Assembly: GCF_016801865.2 (NCBI RefSeq)
Contig: NC_068938.1
Span: 83,898,886 to 83,962,885, forward strand
Length of the DNA: 64,000 nucleotides
Direction: 5' to 3'
Source of the DNA: Culex pipiens pallens
Lineage: Eukaryota; Arthropoda; Insecta; Diptera; Culicidae
Made by a program: the position numbers and the translations under genes. The notes beneath the pieces are model-generated. The model was not told where the DNA came from. It saw only the letters and a list, made by a program, of their open reading frames with translations, and did no database searches. Positions within the stretch are counted from its first letter, which is position 1, and every line of letters starts with the position of its first letter. Positions 59,490 to 64,000 of this stretch are shown piece by piece.

Positions 59490-61427
59490 AATACAATGAA
59501 AAAATAATTACCTCAAACTGAAACAAAACATTGTCAGCTTAGCTTCAACGCTGCCAAACAAATTACCCGAGAACCCACAGGCCATTTTCACCTGCCACCC
59601 GACACGGCTGCAGCTTCCATATCGTAACGCTTTAATAGAGGTCGTCCTTCCCATTTCCGTCCGACCGACTCATTCGTCTCAAAGTGCATCAGTCAACTGG
59701 CAAAAATATAGAAAGAGAAAAAAAACTGCCCTGAATGGAAAGCAAAAAAAAACTCCCGCCCGGAAATCTTCCAATTAGACACAGCTTTCAGGGCACGATT
59801 ACTCGCCGCGATAAATTTATAATTTCGACTGTTTAGATCCAACGTCGCGGAGTTCATTCGAGTTGGCTGTGGCTTAGAACTAATCGGAGGTAATATTTGG
59901 TAAGGGTATAAAGAAATGTCTTCCCAGCTAAAATTTCGAAATAAGGCCCTTTAAAATGCTGATGTTGAAATTTGAGTCACTCGATTTATGGGGTGCAAGG
60001 AATCAAAGAATGAACCGACACACGTCATTTTTTGTGTGTGACTGATTGATCTGCACCCGGAGGACGATTTAACCTTCTGCCGGAGAAGCACCGACCAAAA
60101 GTGCAAGTGTTGGGCCTTCAACGGCGAAAGACATCAGCCCTTTGCGAAGAGCCACCAGTAATGCTGGAAAGTAGTAATTATCCTAATGTAACTCGAAAGC
60201 CTGACTTTTTTTTCTCCTCCCAGGTGATCCCTAATGCCTTGCCTCAGACCACAGCCTTGCGTTTCATCTGCTCACTCGAATCGGAACTTAATCTCCCACT
60301 CTTCATGGTGTATTTGGGAAGTGCAAGTGATCATTTCAGGACTTTTGTCTTTGGCTATGCCATCAGACAATGTTGTTGGTTACACACCCTTAATGTCCTG
60401 TCATTAGGAGCCAGTACGGGGATATTCACCTGGCCACCAACTGAATTTGCGTCCTTCACATGTGAATTGTATTACCAGAAATGCTCGAATTAAGTCAATG
60501 ATCAAAATAGACATGATATGATTACTCGGTTTAGAGTTCAAAAAATCATAAGACACAACATACATAAATTCAACTGAAATAAAAACTTTCATTCGTCACT
60601 AAACAACGATCATCATTACCGGTTCAGTTCAACTAAAAACCGGTTCAGCCACACGCGCTTAAACGCTCGATGCGCACGCGTGTAGACGCTCGTTGTCCAT
60701 GCGCCACATAGTTTCAGGCGTTTTCGCGGGGCGTCATTAGCCCGTACGACTTTAACCCGTTTTTCATCGCGGTACAGTGCACATTTACCAACAATTGGAA
60801 AAGCGCTTTGTCGTTTAGTCGACAAAACCTCCGAACCAAATTATCATGCTCACATGAAGGAAAACGCTCCTTTTTCTGGTTTTTATCCCTTTAGGCGCCA
60901 CACCTTAGACCATTTGGAAAAAGCAGAGGAAAAAGACACCGTTGATTGCAAAGCATCCTACCTCCACTCTGAATCCTTATTCCCCTTGAGAAATTGGAAG
61001 GCTGCAGCAGAAGCCAAAAGCGAACCAAGAAATTAGGCCGAAAGATGCACGACATGCAACATTTGAGAGTTCCAGCGCAAAAAGTGCATTTTGATTGCTG
61101 GATTTCATGCACGTTGCTGCTGCTGCCGTTGCTGATGTTTTGGGTTAGACCCTCCCGGAGGGATAAAGAGTGGTATTTGCTGCTGAAGCTGCGATTTTCT
61201 AAGCACTTAAATGTGCAATTTTATGCATCCTCGCAATGAGGGGGTTGATGTATGTACCACATCTGAAAAATAATAATGTTGATGTTTAATGCATTCGTAT
61301 AATTTGAACAATTACATTTAATCTGACTTCTATTTTGTTGGGTTTTGAGTTTTTTGTGTGTCATTGATATAAAAATTTTCGCTGAACACAAACTGAACAA
61401 TCCATATTCAGTTAAGTTAAAGTTTGG
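59490..61427. other. Unique island, possible regulatory DNA
   Basis: 59510-61260 is mixed-composition and without repeat ends. It includes the paired Grainyhead-like motif listed separately. The plus frame 60101-60493 starts at GTG, and its internal ATG leaves about 110 codons without a recognisable domain. 61260-61427 is AT-rich. Confidence 0.4.
60617..60648. promoter_or_regulatory. Paired accggttcag motif, Grainyhead-like
   Basis: accggttcag occurs at 60618-60627 and again at 60639-60648, 21 bp apart, about two helical turns. The core of each (taccggtt, aaccggtt) fits the Grainyhead consensus AACCGGTT. Short motifs arise by chance, so function is an inference. Confidence 0.35.
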
Positions 61428-61593
61428 TACCGTAAACTGGGGTGACTTTGATAGCCCGGAGTGACTTTGATAGGTTTTTAAAATGCCCGTTAAATAAATA
61501 TCTAAACATTTTTGAGAATTTTGATTATGTAAGCATTAAGGGATAGCTTATTATCGAACATATATGCAAAAATGTGACTGTTACATTGGTTGT

Positions 61594-63570
61594 GAGCAAT
61601 TCTCTACAAAATCGGTCTTTTTTCTTAAATTTTAATTATTGTATTTTTTAATCCGACTGAAACTTTTTTGGTGCCTTCGGTATGCCCAAAGAAGCCATTT
61701 TGCATCATTAGTTTGTCCATATAATTTTCCATACAAATTTGGCAGCTGGCCATACAAAAATGATGTATGAAAATTCAAAAATCTGTATCTTTTGAAGGAT
61801 TTTTTTGACCGATTTAGTGTCTTGGGCAAAGTTGTAGGTATGGATATGGACTTCACTGAAAAAAAAGATGCACGGTAAAAAAAATTGGTGAGATTAGTGC
61901 GCTGATCACGGGGACGCGCTGTCTTGTTTTTGCATGCTCATTTTCATTTCTTTTGTGTCGCTGTTAGTGTGCTTGGGTGAGTGGTTATTATATATAGGTG
62001 ATGGGATTTTATTAAATGAACATTATATTGCATTATTATATTTAATTGATTATATAACCACACTATATTTTACACTTGACACATTATACAAAACACATAT
62101 GAAACTGTAAACAGGAGCGTTTGGTACGGTATGTCCACGCATCCTTCCTCCCCTGTAGATTCTGTGAAATGTGTTCTCAGAATCCTCTCTGCGGTAAACA
62201 CAACGTAGTAGGGCTGGCCGCTTTAATTTTTGCAATGCATTTTTGGGTGTTCTCGGATGTACTGCAATTATTAATAATGACAAGAAAAGTGCTTGGGGCG
62301 TAATCTAATCACAAGACTTTCCAGCATGCTTTCATCGGACTGGCTGCGTTTGTGTTAGATTAGATTAGATTAGCACGGTAAAAAAATTTTGTGATTTTTT
62401 ATTTAACTTTTTGTCAATAAAACTTGATTTGCAAAAAAACACTATTTTTTTATATATGTTTTAGAGGACATCAAATGCCAACTTTTCAGAAATTTTCAGG
62501 TTGTGCAAAAAATCTTTGGGCGAGTTATGAATTTTTGAATCAATACTGATTTTGTCAAAAACTCGAAATATTGGTCGCAAAAATTTTCAACTTCATTTTT
62601 CGATGTAAAATCAAATTTGCAATCTAAAAGTACTTTAGTGAAATTTTGATAAAGTGCACCGTTTTCAAGTTGAATCCATTTTTAGGTGACTTTTTTGAAA
62701 ATAGTCACAGTTTTTCATTTTTTAAAATTAGTGCACATGTTTGCCCACTTTTGAAAAAAATATTTTTGAAAAGCTGAGAAAATTCTCTTTATTTTGCTTT
62801 TTTGAACTTTGTTGATACGACCCTTAGTTGCTGAGATATTGCCATGCAAAGGTTTAAAAACAGGAAAATTAATGTTTTCTAAGTCCAACCCAAACAACAC
62901 ACCATTTTGCAATGCCGATATCTCAGCAACTAATGGTCCGATTTTCAATGTTAAAATATGAAACAGTCGTGAAATAAGTGCACACTTATTTTAAAAAATG
63001 AAAAACTGCGACTATTTTCAAAAAAGTCACCTAAAAATGGATTTAACTTGAAAACGGTGCACTTTATCAAAATTTTACTGAAGTACATTTTGATTGCAAA
63101 TTTGATTTTACATCGAAAAATTAAGTTGATTTTTTTTTGCTACCAATATTTCAATTTTTTGAAAAAATCAGTATTGATTCAAAAATTCATAACTCGCTCA
63201 AAGATTTTTTGCACAACCTGGAAATTTCTGAAAAGTTGGCATTTGATGTCCTCTAAAACATATCAAAAAATAAAAAAAATTAAAAATAGTGTTTTTTTGC
63301 AAATCAAGTTTTAGTGACAAAAAGTTAAATAAAAATCACCAAATTTTTTTTACCGTGCATCATTTTTTTTTTTTCAGTGTAGTCCATATCCATACCTACA
63401 ACTTTGCCCAAGACACCAATTCGATCAAAAAATTCCTTCAAAAGATACAGGTTTTTGAATTTTCATACATCAAAATGGCTTCTTTGGGCATACCGAAGGC
63501 ACCAAAATAGTTTCAGTCGGATTAAAAAATACAAAAAAAATCGAATGACCGAAATCTGAGAGAAAAGCTC
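61594..63570. mobile_element. Long foldback element, diverged, with retroposon in left arm
   Basis: Ends gagcaattctctacaaaatc and (reverse) gagcttttctctcagatttc. The arms mirror each other from there to a centre near 62980, apart from the 491-bp retroposon at 61882-62372. It belongs to the same family as 15969-17903 (shared actttgcc.aagacac and catcattagtttgtccat) but the arms are more diverged, so it is older. Confidence 0.85.
61882..62372 (+). mobile_element. Retroposon, about 490 bp, with tagat tail
   Basis: The host sequence gcacggtaaaaaaaatt (61870-61886) is repeated after the element (62373-62388), a target duplication of about 16 bp. The intact host sequence is visible in the mirror arm near 63338-63360. 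The unit begins near ggtgagattagtgcgctgat with ggggacgcgctgtcttg and ends in tagattagattagattag. No coding frame. The exact left edge is blurred because it overlaps the duplication. Confidence 0.82.
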
Positions 63571-63649
63571 ATGTATTAAAATTAGCGGCCAAATCAAATT
63601 TCTATCAATGTCATCCCGGGCTATCAAAGTCACCCCAGTTTACGGTAAT

Positions 63650-64000
63650 TTAAATAGTAACTAACATTATCTTAACCTATATAATTTTTCTTTCAAGAGT
63701 TTAAATCATTTTAGTGTTAAATTTGCAATTCGAACGAGTTGTGGCGCTATAACCACGGCAAATAGAGTCCAGGGCATTCGTGGAAATAAAATGTCCCATC
63801 CCAGAGGGGGTCCCGGAGTACCAAACCTTCTTAGCATGGTGCTCCCAACGAATACAACCAAATCTCGGAGCGTATGGTGGTGTGTCCCCACGCTTCTTCC
63901 TCCTCTGTCGATTCAGAATTGTTTTGTTGTTCGAACACTCAGTGCTCAAACTCAACCCAATTACGAGTCATCTCTGCGATACGGCTTTACGCAGTAGGCC
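63650..64000. repeat. Partial retroposon at the window edge
   Basis: From about 63860 the sequence (gagcgtatggtggtgtgtcc, then cttcttcctcctctgtcgatt) resembles 62117-62165 inside the retroposon at 61882. The unit continues past the window. 63650-63730 is AT-rich. Confidence 0.5.

Larger units (their letters stand above)
61430..63645. mobile_element. TA-inserting MITE hosting a foldback
   Basis: The ends start ccgtaaactggggtgacttt and agree for about 29 bases before the first mismatch. TA flanks both sides (61428-61429, 63646-63647). Only about 240 bp of its own sequence remains outside the foldback at 61594-63570, so the original MITE was small. Confidence 0.88.

Noticed and set aside
60101..60493. 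Plus frame of 130 codons
   Set aside because: Starts at GTG, its internal ATG leaves about 110 codons, and no domain or splice context supports it.

Overview
The window looks like non-coding DNA of a culicine mosquito, most likely Culex. I infer this from the AT-rich, eukaryotic, repeat-dense sequence, the many hAT- and TA-type MITEs, tRNA-derived SINEs, a Jockey-type LINE, and palindromic foldback elements. No database search was possible, so the genus is an inference. I find no complete host gene. The only convincing protein-coding gene is the gag-like ORF1 of a non-LTR retrotransposon (36175-37575). Nearly all other long open frames start at non-ATG codons or sit in repeats, and I treat them as chance.

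Layout. 1-4782 is one copy of a large direct duplication and ends at a 100-N assembly gap (4783-4882). The second copy starts at 15163 and runs to about 19000. Copy A carries a hAT insertion that itself holds a MITE and a 164-bp tandem array. Copy B carries a 1.9-kb almost perfect palindrome. The arrangement suggests a retained haplotype at a contig join. 4883-15162 is AT-rich DNA with MITE relics and one GC-richer island (9650-11460). 19000-31200 alternates GC-richer unique islands with MITEs, foldbacks and retroposon pieces. 31208-35290 holds two dimeric tRNA-derived SINEs, one split by another 164-bp-array element. 35437-39821 is a hAT element enclosing a gag-only LINE and a second hAT MITE. 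40111-41580 is a MITE inside a MITE. 44930-48600 is a mosaic of old repeats with a fresh MITE and a retroposon flanked by a 26-bp target duplication. 49560-50560 holds a candidate minus-strand promoter and first exon. 50800-53550 has more SINEs and hairpins. 53550-61260 is mostly unique DNA, with a paired Grainyhead-like motif at 60617. 61430-63645 is a three-level nest (MITE, then foldback, then retroposon).

If the promoter candidate is real, much of 1-49560 could be the first intron of a minus-strand gene. Otherwise the window is intergenic. The unique islands may hold enhancers, but only conservation or chromatin data can show that. Element boundaries are best supported where I could read target-site duplications directly (hAT 8 bp, LINE 13 bp, SINE 9 and 12 bp, retroposons 16 and 26 bp, TA and TAA for MITEs).
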